NCBI GenBank assembly: GCA_019752295.1
Contig: JAIEMK010000005.1
Coordinates: 1-64,000 of the forward strand
DNA length: 64,000 nucleotides
Direction of reading: 5' to 3'
Source: Chitinophagaceae bacterium
Lineage (GTDB): Bacteria > Bacteroidota > Bacteroidia > Chitinophagales > Chitinophagaceae
Below the pieces are notes generated by a model, which saw only the letters and a program-made list of their open reading frames with translations, did not search any database and was not told where the DNA came from. Below, in pieces: positions 1 through 8,576 of this stretch (positions are counted from its first letter, which is position 1; every line of letters begins with the position of its first letter). The translations under genes and the position numbers were made by a program.

Positions 1-43
1 TTCAACGAGAGACGAGAGACTTATTTCTGTACTCGGGTATATT

Positions 44-2395
44 CTAAGTTTTAATTTCAATGCCATCGGCCAGCAAAGAATTGTAAATATCTAACATCAC
101 TGCACTTCGCACGGATCCGGCTTTTGTTAGATCGGGTACCCAGCACATTACTTTTACTTCGATTCCTTTTTCTGCAAATGATTGAATGATGACGGCGGGA
201 TCTGGTGATTGCAAAATCAGTTTACTTTCGCTGAGTTGAGTTTGAATAATTGCCTTCGCCTTATTTAAATCTGATGTGTACGGCATGGCGATTGAAAATT
301 CAATACGCCTCAGATTATCCTGCATTGTCCAGTTAATAAGGTGCTGTGATAATAAATCGCCATTTGGAATAATGATATCTGCCCCATCGGCGTTTTTCAT
401 TTTACTGGAGCGTACCCCAATTTCTTTTACAGTACCTTTTTTATTTCCCACTTCAATGATATCACCAACTTGAATAGGTCGCTCAAAAGCAATAATAATA
501 CCCGATACCAGGTTATTTACAATATTCTGCAAACCAAAACCAATACCAATACCAAGTGCACCAAGCATAAAAGAAAGCCGATCAAGAGGAATGCCTGCTG
601 CTGCAACTGCAATCAGGAAGCCCATTGTCCAAATGGTCAACCTTATTAATAGCATCATTGAGCCAATACGTTTTCTGTGGCCTACTTGTTGGGTAATATT
701 TCCAAAGAAAAAGTTGATCACCGTGGAGATGACAGACGATAACCAAATGATACAAATAAATACTGCTACACTTTTAAAGGTAAAAATCATATTACCAATG
801 CTTCTTTGCTCATTAAAAAACAAAGCTGCTTCTTTTAATAATGCATCATACATGGTATAATTACGCAACAAGGATATTAGCCAAATAACAGAAGCAATAA
901 TCCATAAAACTGTTTTTAATTTTATTTGCAGTTCTTTGAAATTAATAAAGTCAGAAAACCTGCTTTTCGAAACAGCTTCAGATTGCAGATAAATTGCTTC
1001 CAACACCATCGTACAAAATATCTGAAGTGCAATACTTAACATTAGGCATTGAATTGCACTAACACCCAAAATTTTGGCAAGTGTTAAACGACCAGTCAGG
1101 TTAAGACCGATCGACAATATTACCTGAGCCAAACTGAAAATAAGAACCGCTTTTGCGGCAGAAGATGCGGATAATTCTTTGAAATAGGCTTTGCTGTTCG
1201 TAATCAGTTTCAAGCATAATAGCAGCAAACCGATTCCGGCAATTAATAAAGTCCAACGCTCAGCAAATGCCGATTCTAAAAGAAGATCATCGAGAGCATA
1301 ATAAAGCCATATGATCAATAATAAACTCCAAACTTTCTTTGCAGATCTTGTTAAGAATGGGAAAATTAAAATGGAAAGAAATATCAATCGAAACATCTCT
1401 GCAAAATGAAGAAACGACATTGGTGGATTGGCAAAAAAGAAAGGTGTATAAGTAAAATATGCCATCAAGCATCCCACTAAAACACTTCGTTTTAATAGAT
1501 GAACGGGCGCAAGAACATCAACAGCAGAATCGTTGTTTTTAATCCGATAAAAATTTGATAAACACCAAGTAGTTATAAAAATAAATACTAGTAAGCTTAT
1601 CGCAAATACGCTCCACTTGCCGCTTATATAAATTGAAATAATTTTTTCGGACCTTTGTAGTGTTTGCCAGCCAATATCGAGCAGCGTTTGATGATAGTCG
1701 GACGGAGAGGCAGTTAACAAAGGCTTTTCCTCTAAACCCCATATTGCTGATTTCTTTGAAATAGAGAGATATCCCATATCAGAAACGATATCGTCGGCTT
1801 GCAGCAAGCTAATAGATACATGATTTAGTATGAGGTTTACCCGGCTTAGTGTATGAACCTGAACAGAATCTAAATTTCTTCCTTCGGTTAGTATATCATC
1901 CATTTGTTCTTTTAGAACTGAATCTGATATCTCTTCCGTTAAAATGGGGTCGTGAATTATTTTCTTAACTTCTCTATTACTTTGCAATAATTCTTTGCTG
2001 TAATTAGTAAGATTAAGTTGGTACTCAGATAATTTATTGGCAATTTCTTTTACTAAAATCGTGGCACTGTTAAGACTCCTTAGGTTCATTTGATTGCCCT
2101 TCTTTTCAAGCCGCGTTTTAATCAACTCTAATCTTTTATCTATCGAAAGCAAGTCAACCGCTATAGGCGTAAGGTCGATCTGATTTTTTATAAGAAAATT
2201 GGTATGATCGATCGTATAAGTATAGGACTCAATTTTGTTAATCAACCCTGAAACGGCAGTATCTGTATTTGTTTTGATTAATAAGGAATCTGAAAGCTTA
2301 TGGCGTTTCTTTTGGGAATAAGCAGGTTGCAGGAATCCCAAAAAGAATACCAGAAATGAAAATGGAATGAAAACTCTTTTAGTGTACAAGTTCAT
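44..2395 (-). CDS. MscS-family mechanosensitive channel
   Basis: Predicted large MscS-type channel that would release solutes on hypo-osmotic shock across the inner membrane. The frame is open from 2416, but I place the start at the ATG at 2393-2395. There a signal peptide begins directly (MNLYTKRVFIPFSF, ending near PAYSQ), giving about 783 residues. A periplasmic helical region of about 240 residues is followed by many hydrophobic segments. The conserved MscS core lies at about residues 600-700: LGALGIGIGFGLQNIVNNL is the pore helix, followed by the beta-domain stretch FERPIQVGDIIEVGNKKGTV. The length matches the large periplasmic-domain MscS proteins (MscK/YbiO/YjeP-like) rather than small MscS. 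It lies downstream of bioA in the same direction, separated by about 165 bp, so it is probably a separate unit. Family call is firm; gating role is inferred from the family. Confidence 0.9.
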   Translation of the reverse strand: MNLYTKRVFIPFSFLVFFLGFLQPAYSQKKRHKLSDSLLIKTNTDTAVSGLINKIESYTYTIDHTNFLIKNQIDLTPIAVDLLSIDKRLELIKTRLEKKGNQMNLRSLNSATILVKEIANKLSEYQLNLTNYSKELLQSNREVKKIIHDPILTEEISDSVLKEQMDDILTEGRNLDSVQVHTLSRVNLILNHVSISLLQADDIVSDMGYLSISKKSAIWGLEEKPLLTASPSDYHQTLLDIGWQTLQRSEKIISIYISGKWSVFAISLLVFIFITTWCLSNFYRIKNNDSAVDVLAPVHLLKRSVLVGCLMAYFTYTPFFFANPPMSFLHFAEMFRLIFLSILIFPFLTRSAKKVWSLLLIIWLYYALDDLLLESAFAERWTLLIAGIGLLLLCLKLITNSKAYFKELSASSAAKAVLIFSLAQVILSIGLNLTGRLTLAKILGVSAIQCLMLSIALQIFCTMVLEAIYLQSEAVSKSRFSDFINFKELQIKLKTVLWIIASVIWLISLLRNYTMYDALLKEAALFFNEQRSIGNMIFTFKSVAVFICIIWLSSVISTVINFFFGNITQQVGHRKRIGSMMLLIRLTIWTMGFLIAVAAAGIPLDRLSFMLGALGIGIGFGLQNIVNNLVSGIIIAFERPIQVGDIIEVGNKKGTVKEIGVRSSKMKNADGADIIIPNGDLLSQHLINWTMQDNLRRIEFSIAMPYTSDLNKAKAIIQTQLSESKLILQSPDPAVIIQSFAEKGIEVKVMCWVPDLTKAGSVRSAVMLDIYNSLLADGIEIKT

Positions 2396-2559
2396 ACAAT
2401 TAAATATTAAAAACATGGCTCTATCTCGCGGTACATCCCTGCCATAAAAAAGGAAACCTTTACCAATAACGCATAATAAATTTAAGGGAGTATTTCTATT
2501 CTTTATTATTAAAAGGGTGATTTGAGCAAATATTCTATGTGGAATACCAAAGAAGAAAA

Positions 2560-3837
2560 TTACAGAATGGTTTCCACACCCTCAATTGCCTTATAAATAG
2601 TGTTTAGTTCTTTTTCACTAATACAATAGGGAGGCATGAGATATATTGTATTACCAAGAGGTCGAAGAAGAATATTTTTCGCCAAAAAGTAATGATATAG
2701 TTTGTCGCGTAATGGATTAAAATAAGAATCAGGATCTGTGCTCATTAAATCTAAAGCAAGAATAGTTCCAAAACATCTTAAATTTTTTAAGAAGGGTGTT
2801 TTTTGATGCTTTAACAAAAATGACTGATGTGAGTGAGTTATTCTTTTTATATCATCCAAACATTGCTGTTCTGTTAACAGGTCAAGACTTGCAATTGCAG
2901 CAGTACAGGCAAGCGGGTTAGCAGTATAGGAATGTCCGTGAAAAAAAGTCTTATTCCGATTTAGAGAAAGAAATCCATTATAAATTTTCTCAGAACAGGA
3001 GGTTACTCCTAAAGGCATCGTACCTCCGGTTATTCCTTTTGACAAGCAGATGATGTCGGGTTTATTTTTTAAGTAGTCGGTGGCAAAATATTTTCCGGTT
3101 CTTCCAAATCCAGTCATTACTTCATCAGCAATTGTAAGAATATCATTTAATTGACATAATTCGATGAGAGCATCAAGTACTGATGCTTCATACATCAGCA
3201 TACCGCCGGCACCTAATATTAAAGGTTCAAAAATAAATGCCGCTATTTCATTTTCATTCTCTTTTAGAATTTTCTTTAACGCCTCAATCGTTCTTTCCTG
3301 TTGTCCCGCCTCAGGTAATGGAATATGAATCACATCAAATAACAGAGAGCTGAATGAATGTGTAAATGCGCCTCTGGCGCTGATAGACATTGCTCCAAAT
3401 GTATCTCCATGATACGCGTGTTCAAAAGCAATAATTTTATTTTTTTGAATGCCTTGATTTCCCCAAAATTGAATGGCCATTTTAATCGCTACTTCTGTTG
3501 CGGTAGATCCGTTGTCGGAATAAAATATTCTGGAGTGATTATCAGGCAACAATTCAATTAATCGTTCAGCAAGAACAATCGCAGGCTCATGTGTAAAGCC
3601 TGCAAAAATTACGTGTTCAAGTGTACCAAGTTGATTTGCAACTTTTTCAGCAATATAGGGGTGTGCGTGACCATGTATATTTACCCACCAAGAAGAAACA
3701 GCATCAATATATTTTGTGCCAAAATTATCATAGAGCCAAACGCCCTCTCCTTTTACAATTGCGATCGGTGGTTCGTTTAACTCTGCTTGTGTATAGGGAT
3801 GCCAAATAACTTTTTGATCTCTTTCAGAAAGGCTCAT
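2560..3837 (-). CDS. bioA: Adenosylmethionine-8-amino-7-oxononanoate aminotransferase (BioA)
   Basis: PLP enzyme converting 8-amino-7-oxononanoate (KAPA) to 7,8-diaminononanoate (DAPA), with SAM as amino donor, in biotin synthesis. Class III aminotransferase hallmarks are visible: the N-terminal VIWHPYTQ typical of BioA, DEVMTGFGRTGK in the cofactor region, and SKGITGGTMPLGVT, whose lysine is the expected Schiff-base residue. The frame extends upstream to 3897. I take the ATG at 3835-3837 (MSLSERDQK) because it begins one base after the bioD stop (3839-3841) and matches the family's N-terminus. The tight spacing indicates translational coupling as last gene of bioB-bioF-bioD-bioA. About 425 residues, normal for BioA. 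Confidence 0.96.
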   Translation of the reverse strand: MSLSERDQKVIWHPYTQAELNEPPIAIVKGEGVWLYDNFGTKYIDAVSSWWVNIHGHAHPYIAEKVANQLGTLEHVIFAGFTHEPAIVLAERLIELLPDNHSRIFYSDNGSTATEVAIKMAIQFWGNQGIQKNKIIAFEHAYHGDTFGAMSISARGAFTHSFSSLLFDVIHIPLPEAGQQERTIEALKKILKENENEIAAFIFEPLILGAGGMLMYEASVLDALIELCQLNDILTIADEVMTGFGRTGKYFATDYLKNKPDIICLSKGITGGTMPLGVTSCSEKIYNGFLSLNRNKTFFHGHSYTANPLACTAAIASLDLLTEQQCLDDIKRITHSHQSFLLKHQKTPFLKNLRCFGTILALDLMSTDPDSYFNPLRDKLYHYFLAKNILLRPLGNTIYLMPPYCISEKELNTIYKAIEGVETIL

Positions 3838-3838
3838 A

Positions 3839-4462
3839 CTAATGTATTTTAAAAATCTCTTTAAATTGATTTGCGTAATAAGCAACAGTATGCTCATCCA
3901 CTTTATCCAGCATCTCTATTTTAGCGATACAATTTAATTTTGTATAATTTTCTATGAAAGATTCTGTCATTTTATTTCTTTCACCATTAAATATTATCCC
4001 CAAAATGGGGATGCCCCGATTAAGTAATAATTCTACCGATAACAAACTATGATTGATGCTGCCCAAATAATTTTGAATAACCAGAATTACCGGTAATTTC
4101 CACTGTTCTAATAAATGAATATTCAGTTCATTTCTATTTAGCGGCACCATTAAACCACCTGCTAATTCAATTATCAGATTGTTTGTTGTTTCAGGTATAT
4201 CAAGTTTACTTAACTCAATGCTAATACCATCTATTTCGGCTGCAGCATGAGGCGACATGGGTTGCGACAAGCGGTAAGCCTCGGAGTGAAAAAAAGATCT
4301 TTTATTTGAAACATGTTTTTTTACAAAGTCGGTATCTGTAAAATGGAGATTCCCGGCTTGAATAGGTTTCCAATAATCAGCTTCAAGCGCTTCGGTGAGA
4401 ATTGATGCAATAAAAGTTTTGCCAATACCTGTTCCAATTCCCGCTATCACAATTTGTTTCAT
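3839..4462 (-). CDS. bioD: Dethiobiotin synthetase (BioD)
   Basis: ATP-dependent carboxylation of DAPA to dethiobiotin, the penultimate step of biotin synthesis. The N-terminal P-loop GIGTGIGKTF matches the family GTDTxxGKT motif. Further family signatures are YWKPIQAG (substrate-binding lysine region) and the ELAGGLMVPLN motif. At 207 residues it is of usual size. The ATG at 4460-4462 sits directly after a tandem repeat array (4463-4679) separating it from bioF, and the last repeat copy supplies the sequence just upstream of the start. bioA follows after 1 bp. No key residue appears missing. Confidence 0.95.
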   Translation of the reverse strand: MKQIVIAGIGTGIGKTFIASILTEALEADYWKPIQAGNLHFTDTDFVKKHVSNKRSFFHSEAYRLSQPMSPHAAAEIDGISIELSKLDIPETTNNLIIELAGGLMVPLNRNELNIHLLEQWKLPVILVIQNYLGSINHSLLSVELLLNRGIPILGIIFNGERNKMTESFIENYTKLNCIAKIEMLDKVDEHTVAYYANQFKEIFKIH

Positions 4463-4679
4463 GTGTTTATTATTTTATTTTGGTTACATGTAATTCGCTA
4501 ACAAACATCCCGGTTGGTGACAAATTTTTGTTATGCTTATTTCATGTGTTTTTTATTGGTGTTGGTTACTTATGTTTCGTTAAAAAACATTTCATGTGTT
4601 TTTTATTGATTTTGGCTACATGTAATTCGCTAACAAACATTTCAGTTGGTGTCAAATTTTTGTTATGCTCATTTCATTT
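4463..4679 (-). repeat. Tandem intercistronic leader repeat array (bioF-bioD junction)
   Basis: Three head-to-tail units of a short repeat fill the whole bioF-bioD gap. On the + strand each unit starts with CATGTG, at 4460, 4543 and 4593, and the next CAT is at 4675. The periods are therefore 83, 50 (an internally shortened copy) and 82 bp. A full unit holds TTTTATTGATTTTGG, a palindromic TTACATGTAA core, ATTCGCTAACAAACAT, and a tail reading GTTGGTGTCAAATTTTTG. Read on the coding (minus) strand, CCAAAATCAATAAAAAACAC ends right at an ATG. The same unit occurs at 25034-25199, and shorter relatives at 10215-10261 and 44153-44193. It is not a gene: all frames are short or broken. Confidence 0.9.
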
Positions 4680-5819
4680 TTAAATAATTGTCTGAAGAAG
4701 TAACTTTAACTGATCAATTTGTTCCATGGTATTGTGCATATGCAAGCTAATTCTCAAGCGTTCTTTTCCAACCGGCACTGAAGGGCTTACAATTGCGCGA
4801 ACATCAAATCCTTTTTCCTGCAAATGCTTGGACACTTTTTTCACTCTTTCATTTCCCGGTATCACAATACTTTGAATTGGGCTTAGGCTCTCGATCAAAT
4901 AAACGTTGTTCGAAAACGACATGTTATTTTTAAAATGTTGAATCAATTTATGCAAGAATCCGTTTTCAAAATTTTCAGACATGAGATGTTCATAGGCAGT
5001 TCTAATATTTACTAAAGAGTGTATTGGTAGTGCTGTTGTAAAAATGAAAGATCGGGCAAAGTTGATCAGATAATTTCTTAGTGTTTCAGTTCCTAGCACT
5101 ACTGCTCCATGGCAGCCAATTGCTTTTCCGAAAGTATGAACTCTTGCAAAAACATCTTTCTCTGCTCCTAATGCAGATACCATTCCTCTTCCCCTTTCAC
5201 CAAATACGCCTGTAGCATGGGCTTCATCAACAATTAAACTAGCATTATATTGTTTGCAAAGGGCAATTATTTCTTTCAGCGGGGCGATATCTCCATCCAT
5301 TGAGTAAACAGATTCAACTGCTACAAAAGTTCTTGTTTTTGCTAGTTCTAATTTCTTTTTCAGATCTAATACATTATTGTGCTCAAATCGAAATCGTTTA
5401 GCATAACTTAATCTGCAACCATCAATAATACTGGCGTGTATTAATTCATCACAAATTAATACATCTTCTTTTTGGGCTATGCAGGAAAATAGTCCGAGGT
5501 TGGCATCGTATCCAGAGTTAAATAAAAGGCCTGCTTCTGACTTATGGAATGTTGCTATAAATTTCTCTAGTTCTTCGGCATATTTCGTATTACCCGAAAT
5601 TGAACGAGAGCCAGTTGCACCTGATAAATAGGTTTGATTGGCAAAATGTGTATCTACATTTTTACGAATTATCTGTGAACGGGAAAAGCTCAAATAATCG
5701 TTTGAACAAAAATCTACTAGCCCTTCATTTAGTTGCAGGGATCTGTACAAATGCAATGCTTCTCGTTTTTGGAGCATATCTAGCATTCGCTTATCAGTTG
5801 TTAAAAAGCAATCTTCCAA
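4680..5819 (-). CDS. bioF: 8-amino-7-oxononanoate synthase (BioF)
   Basis: PLP-dependent alpha-oxoamine synthase condensing pimeloyl-ACP/CoA with L-alanine to KAPA. Diagnostic segments: FCSNDYLSFS near the N-terminus, LSGATGSRSISGN, NSGYDANLGL, DEAHATGVFG (cofactor aspartate and histidine), and HTFGKAIGCHGAVVLG with the Schiff-base lysine. The length of 379 residues matches the family if translation starts at the TTG at 5817-5819. The first ATG in frame is 5784-5786 (MLDML), which would give 368 residues. Alignment of the N-terminal helix with known BioF favours the TTG or an equally early start, but this is unresolved. Second gene of the biotin operon, 33 bp after bioB. Confidence 0.94.
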   Translation of the reverse strand: MEDCFLTTDKRMLDMLQKREALHLYRSLQLNEGLVDFCSNDYLSFSRSQIIRKNVDTHFANQTYLSGATGSRSISGNTKYAEELEKFIATFHKSEAGLLFNSGYDANLGLFSCIAQKEDVLICDELIHASIIDGCRLSYAKRFRFEHNNVLDLKKKLELAKTRTFVAVESVYSMDGDIAPLKEIIALCKQYNASLIVDEAHATGVFGERGRGMVSALGAEKDVFARVHTFGKAIGCHGAVVLGTETLRNYLINFARSFIFTTALPIHSLVNIRTAYEHLMSENFENGFLHKLIQHFKNNMSFSNNVYLIESLSPIQSIVIPGNERVKKVSKHLQEKGFDVRAIVSPSVPVGKERLRISLHMHNTMEQIDQLKLLLQTII

Positions 5820-5852
5820 AGAAACTATTTTAATACTTTACAAAATCCAGCA

Positions 5853-6839
5853 CTACGCAATTGTATCGGCTGAAACAGTTACTCCTTTTTTAAAAGCTTT
5901 GCGCGCTTTCAAACCCAGAAGTTCAAACATTGCCATGTCTTCACTAAAAGCAGGATTAGGAGTAGTTAATAGTTTATCTCCTGCGAAAATTGAGTTAGCA
6001 CCTGCCATAAAACAAATTGCTTGTTCGGCAATACTCATTTCCATTCTGCCTGCCGATAAGCGAACTACCGTTTTTGGCATGATGATTCTTGCAGTTGCGA
6101 TCATTCTCACCATTTCCCAAACTGAAATATGTTTTTGATTTTCCAAAGGAGTGCCCTTGATTGGCACAAGAAAATTGATTGGTACAGATTCGGGATGCTG
6201 TGCCAAATTAGAGAGGGTGAAGAGCATTCCTACTCTATCATCAACAGATTCACCAAGGCCAATAATGCCACCAGAACAGAGTGTCAATTTTGCTTTCCGT
6301 ACATTATGCAGGGTCTTCAGGCGATCGTCGTAAGTGCGAGTTGTGATAATACTGGAATAATTTTCCTCAGAAGTATCTACATTATGATTGTAAGCATATA
6401 AGCCTGCATTTTTTAATTTCTGAGCTTGTTCATAAGTAAGCATTCCAAGCGTGCAACAAACTTCCATATCCATTGCATTAACCGATTTCACCATTTCTAA
6501 TACTCTATCAAAATCCCGATTATCCCGCACTTCGCGCCATGCAGCGCCCATACACAATCTGGAAGCACCAGCCTCTTTTGCTTTTTTCGCAGCTTCTACT
6601 ACTTCATCAAGTTGTATTAAGGCCTGAACGGCTACTCCGGTTTGATATCTTGCCGCTTGAGGGCAATAAGAACAATCTTCAGAACACCCACCAGTTTTAA
6701 TCGAGAGTAAACTACTTATTTGAACTTCACTATAATTATTATTATTTCTGTGAATGGTTGCTGCCTGATAAATCAAGTCGAGCATTGGACGATTATAAAT
6801 TTCTAATATTTCTTCTTTTGTCCAATCGTTTCTTATCAT
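5853..6839 (-). CDS. bioB: Biotin synthase (BioB)
   Basis: Radical-SAM enzyme inserting sulfur into dethiobiotin to form biotin. The radical-SAM [4Fe-4S] motif CxxxCxxC is present as CSEDCSYC at about residues 53-60, followed by PQAARY. Other BioB signatures are [20 protein letters not shown] and LSAGRMEM (arginine ligand of the [2Fe-2S] cluster region). At 328 residues the length is canonical. First gene of the leftward operon bioB-bioF-bioD-bioA. No bioC or bioH is present here, so the pimeloyl moiety must be made by genes outside the window. A promoter and palindrome lie immediately upstream (6868-6914). Confidence 0.97.
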   Translation of the reverse strand: MIRNDWTKEEILEIYNRPMLDLIYQAATIHRNNNNYSEVQISSLLSIKTGGCSEDCSYCPQAARYQTGVAVQALIQLDEVVEAAKKAKEAGASRLCMGAAWREVRDNRDFDRVLEMVKSVNAMDMEVCCTLGMLTYEQAQKLKNAGLYAYNHNVDTSEENYSSIITTRTYDDRLKTLHNVRKAKLTLCSGGIIGLGESVDDRVGMLFTLSNLAQHPESVPINFLVPIKGTPLENQKHISVWEMVRMIATARIIMPKTVVRLSAGRMEMSIAEQAICFMAGANSIFAGDKLLTTPNPAFSEDMAMFELLGLKARKAFKKGVTVSADTIA

Positions 6840-6867
6840 TTAAAATATATTTTATATGTACGATGGA

Positions 6868-6914
6868 CAAAAGTATAAACTAATCTCCAACAAAACTGTT
6901 AAGACCTAACAGTT
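6868..6914 (-). promoter_or_regulatory. bioB promoter with inverted repeat
   Basis: On the minus strand TACTTTTG (plus 6868-6875) matches the Bacteroidota -7 consensus TAnnTTTG, about 29 bp before the bioB ATG. Just upstream lies the perfect inverted repeat AACTGTTA-AGACC-TAACAGTT (6894-6914), and a TTTG (6891-6894) touches its edge. An operator overlapping the -33 region fits repression of the biotin operon, possibly by a BirA-type regulator. The identity of the regulator is inference; the arms and spacing differ from the widely spaced proteobacterial BirA site. Confidence 0.5.
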
Positions 6915-6986
6915 GTCTATTTTAAAATATAGTATTAAGAAAAGAAATTGAATGAGCCTGAAATAAAATTCTTTTGCAGCATCTTC

Positions 6987-7418
6987 CTATCCCATTAGAT
7001 AGGTAAATCCCCCATTGATAGTTTCGCACAAATCGCTTACCTTTTTTTGTTGACACATTAGTTTAAAGGCATCTCTTATTTCTTTGTAATCGTTATGCAT
7101 TGGACAGGGATGCGTGGCAGAACATTTGCTTAAGCCAAGTCCGCATTCATTAAATATTTCTTTTCCATCAATGGCATGAACAATATGAATGATCGGCTGG
7201 TTCTTTTGTTTTGTTGTTATAAAAAAACCACCAGTAGGGCCTTTTGAACTATTAATAACCCCTTCTTTTACTAGCGTCTGCAACATTTTTCCAACGGTAT
7301 GCTCGCTGGCATTAATATCTGTAGCAATCTCTTTGATACTGGATTTTTGCCCCCGCTCAAATCCTGATGCCAGATAAATAACGGCTTTGATTGCCGTTTT
7401 ACAGGTAAGACTAAGCAT
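6987..7418 (-). CDS. Rrf2-family transcriptional regulator, NsrR-like
   Basis: A 143-residue winged-helix protein of the Rrf2 family. It begins MLSLTCKTAIKAVIYLA, as family members do. The recognition-helix region is about residues 28-60 (SIKEIATDINASEHTVGKML), and the wing carries SSKGPTGGF. Three cysteines in the pattern C-x6-C-x5-C (CGLGLSKCSATHPC) match the Fe-S ligand region of IscR/NsrR. It lies 74 bp downstream of the RIC-type gene in the same orientation. This is the classical genomic partnership of NsrR-type nitric oxide sensors, so NO sensing is the best guess. Which sites it binds is inferred; the inverted repeat at 8498-8539 is the obvious candidate. Confidence 0.85.
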   Translation of the reverse strand: MLSLTCKTAIKAVIYLASGFERGQKSSIKEIATDINASEHTVGKMLQTLVKEGVINSSKGPTGGFFITTKQKNQPIIHIVHAIDGKEIFNECGLGLSKCSATHPCPMHNDYKEIRDAFKLMCQQKKVSDLCETINGGFTYLMG

Positions 7419-7492
7419 TCATTTTTTTTTTAAGGATTCTTGCTTTTCACCCAAAATTATTTCGCAATTTCAAGTGCTCAAAATAAGGGTTT

Positions 7493-8455
7493 TCATTTAG
7501 TTAGTTGTTTTTCAATTTCAAGCGCCTTAGGAAACAAAATATTGTTTTCGAGATGGATATGCAAATGCAAGTCTTGTTCAAACTCATCAAGCATTCTGTA
7601 CAATAAACTATAACTGGCGCAAGCATCTTCTGGTAAAAAATAATTTGTGGAAAGCACCCTGATCTCATCGAGGTTTTTTCCTACAATTTCGTGTTCCATC
7701 TCCATCATATTAATCGGGTTTTTTACGGTTCCAAAATGTGCCACATGCAATGGCTGCTCACCAGATTTAGCCGCCACTAATTCTTTAATGTAAGGGAACA
7801 ACACTTTTTCTTCTTTAACCATATGTGCCATTAGTTCAGCATAAATCTCCTCCACCAATTTATGAATGCTTATCAATTCAGTATGATGATTGCCATGTAC
7901 TTTCCTTACTTTCTCTGCATAAGCTTTTATATCGGGCAGTGTTTTCCTTATATAACTGTGGTGTGTATTCACAATATAGTCTGCCAGAAAATCTAGGCTC
8001 CATTCATCATAAGGCAGCGGGCGTGATGCAGGCAGTCGGTCTGCCTGCTGCAGTTCCTGTTCAACTTTTGTAACATCCAATCCTTTTTCGGCACAGGCTT
8101 GTTTCACCGTTTTCTTTCCCCCACAACAAAAATCTAATCCATATTTTTTAAACACTTGTGCTTTTCGCAAGTCCTTTGCAGCTATTTGGCCAAGGGTTTC
8201 ATCAGTTTCGCCCTTTATGCGCTTACTGATTTTTACTTTCCACCATTCAGGACCCTGCTCCAAATATTCCCAGTTGAATATATTGCCTCTTTCGCCTAAT
8301 AATTGATAGTATAAAGGTTTCGGATCGTGATCGTTATGAATCGTTAAACTTTCTCCTTCTGCCAGTTCATCAAAACGAACAAATATGGTTGGGTGTTTTT
8401 GTTTTGGTTCCAGCAAGGTTACATTAAGAATATTTTCTTCAATAACTGTGTACAT
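7493..8455 (-). CDS. ric: Iron-sulfur cluster repair di-iron protein (RIC/YtfE/ScdA) with N-terminal DUF2249-like domain
   Basis: Hemerythrin-like protein repairing Fe-S clusters damaged by nitric oxide or oxidants. The order is: a DUF2249-like domain at residues 1-75 (HNDHDPKPLYYQL), a ScdA N-terminal domain with the cysteine pair FCCGGKKTVKQACAEKG at about 112-128, then the hemerythrin domain. The latter has di-iron histidines and glutamates (HHSYIRK, HGNHHTEL, HMVKEEKVLFPY, MEMEHEIVG, HLHIHLENNILFP). The frame is open to a TTG at 8482, but the ATG at 8453-8455 (MYTVIEENILN) is preferred, giving about 320 residues. The N-terminal extension is not part of Escherichia coli YtfE but is common in this phylum. 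Likely in one transcription unit with the Rrf2 gene. Confidence 0.92.
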   Translation of the reverse strand: MYTVIEENILNVTLLEPKQKHPTIFVRFDELAEGESLTIHNDHDPKPLYYQLLGERGNIFNWEYLEQGPEWWKVKISKRIKGETDETLGQIAAKDLRKAQVFKKYGLDFCCGGKKTVKQACAEKGLDVTKVEQELQQADRLPASRPLPYDEWSLDFLADYIVNTHHSYIRKTLPDIKAYAEKVRKVHGNHHTELISIHKLVEEIYAELMAHMVKEEKVLFPYIKELVAAKSGEQPLHVAHFGTVKNPINMMEMEHEIVGKNLDEIRVLSTNYFLPEDACASYSLLYRMLDEFEQDLHLHIHLENNILFPKALEIEKQLTK

Positions 8456-8484
8456 ATGATTTGTTTTAAAATGATTTGACAAAT

Positions 8485-8539
8485 CAAAGTTAACAGGTTT
8501 ATCTTAATAAAAGTAATTAAATACTTTTACTAAGATAAA
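8485..8539 (-). promoter_or_regulatory. RIC promoter with long near-perfect inverted repeat
   Basis: Minus-strand TAACTTTG (plus 8485-8492) matches the TAnnTTTG -7 box, about 30 bp before the start codon at 8455. Immediately upstream are two 18-nt arms, 8498-8515 and 8522-8539, separated by ATTAAA, with one mismatch. The inner part reads AAAAGTAATTAAATACTTTT. The arms span the -33 region, so a repressor bound here would occlude the promoter; the nearby Rrf2/NsrR-like protein is the likely ligand. An alternative is an AT-only terminator hairpin for the gene at 8577-10214, but it lacks GC pairs. Confidence 0.65.
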
Positions 8540-8576
8540 ATTACAGTTCCCTGACAATCTGTTTATTGGTCCAGGC

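Noticed and set aside
4480..4683. Plus-strand open frame of 67 codons between bioD and bioF
   Set aside because: It is simply the translation of the tandem repeat units, with the peptide repeating accordingly; no independent coding evidence.
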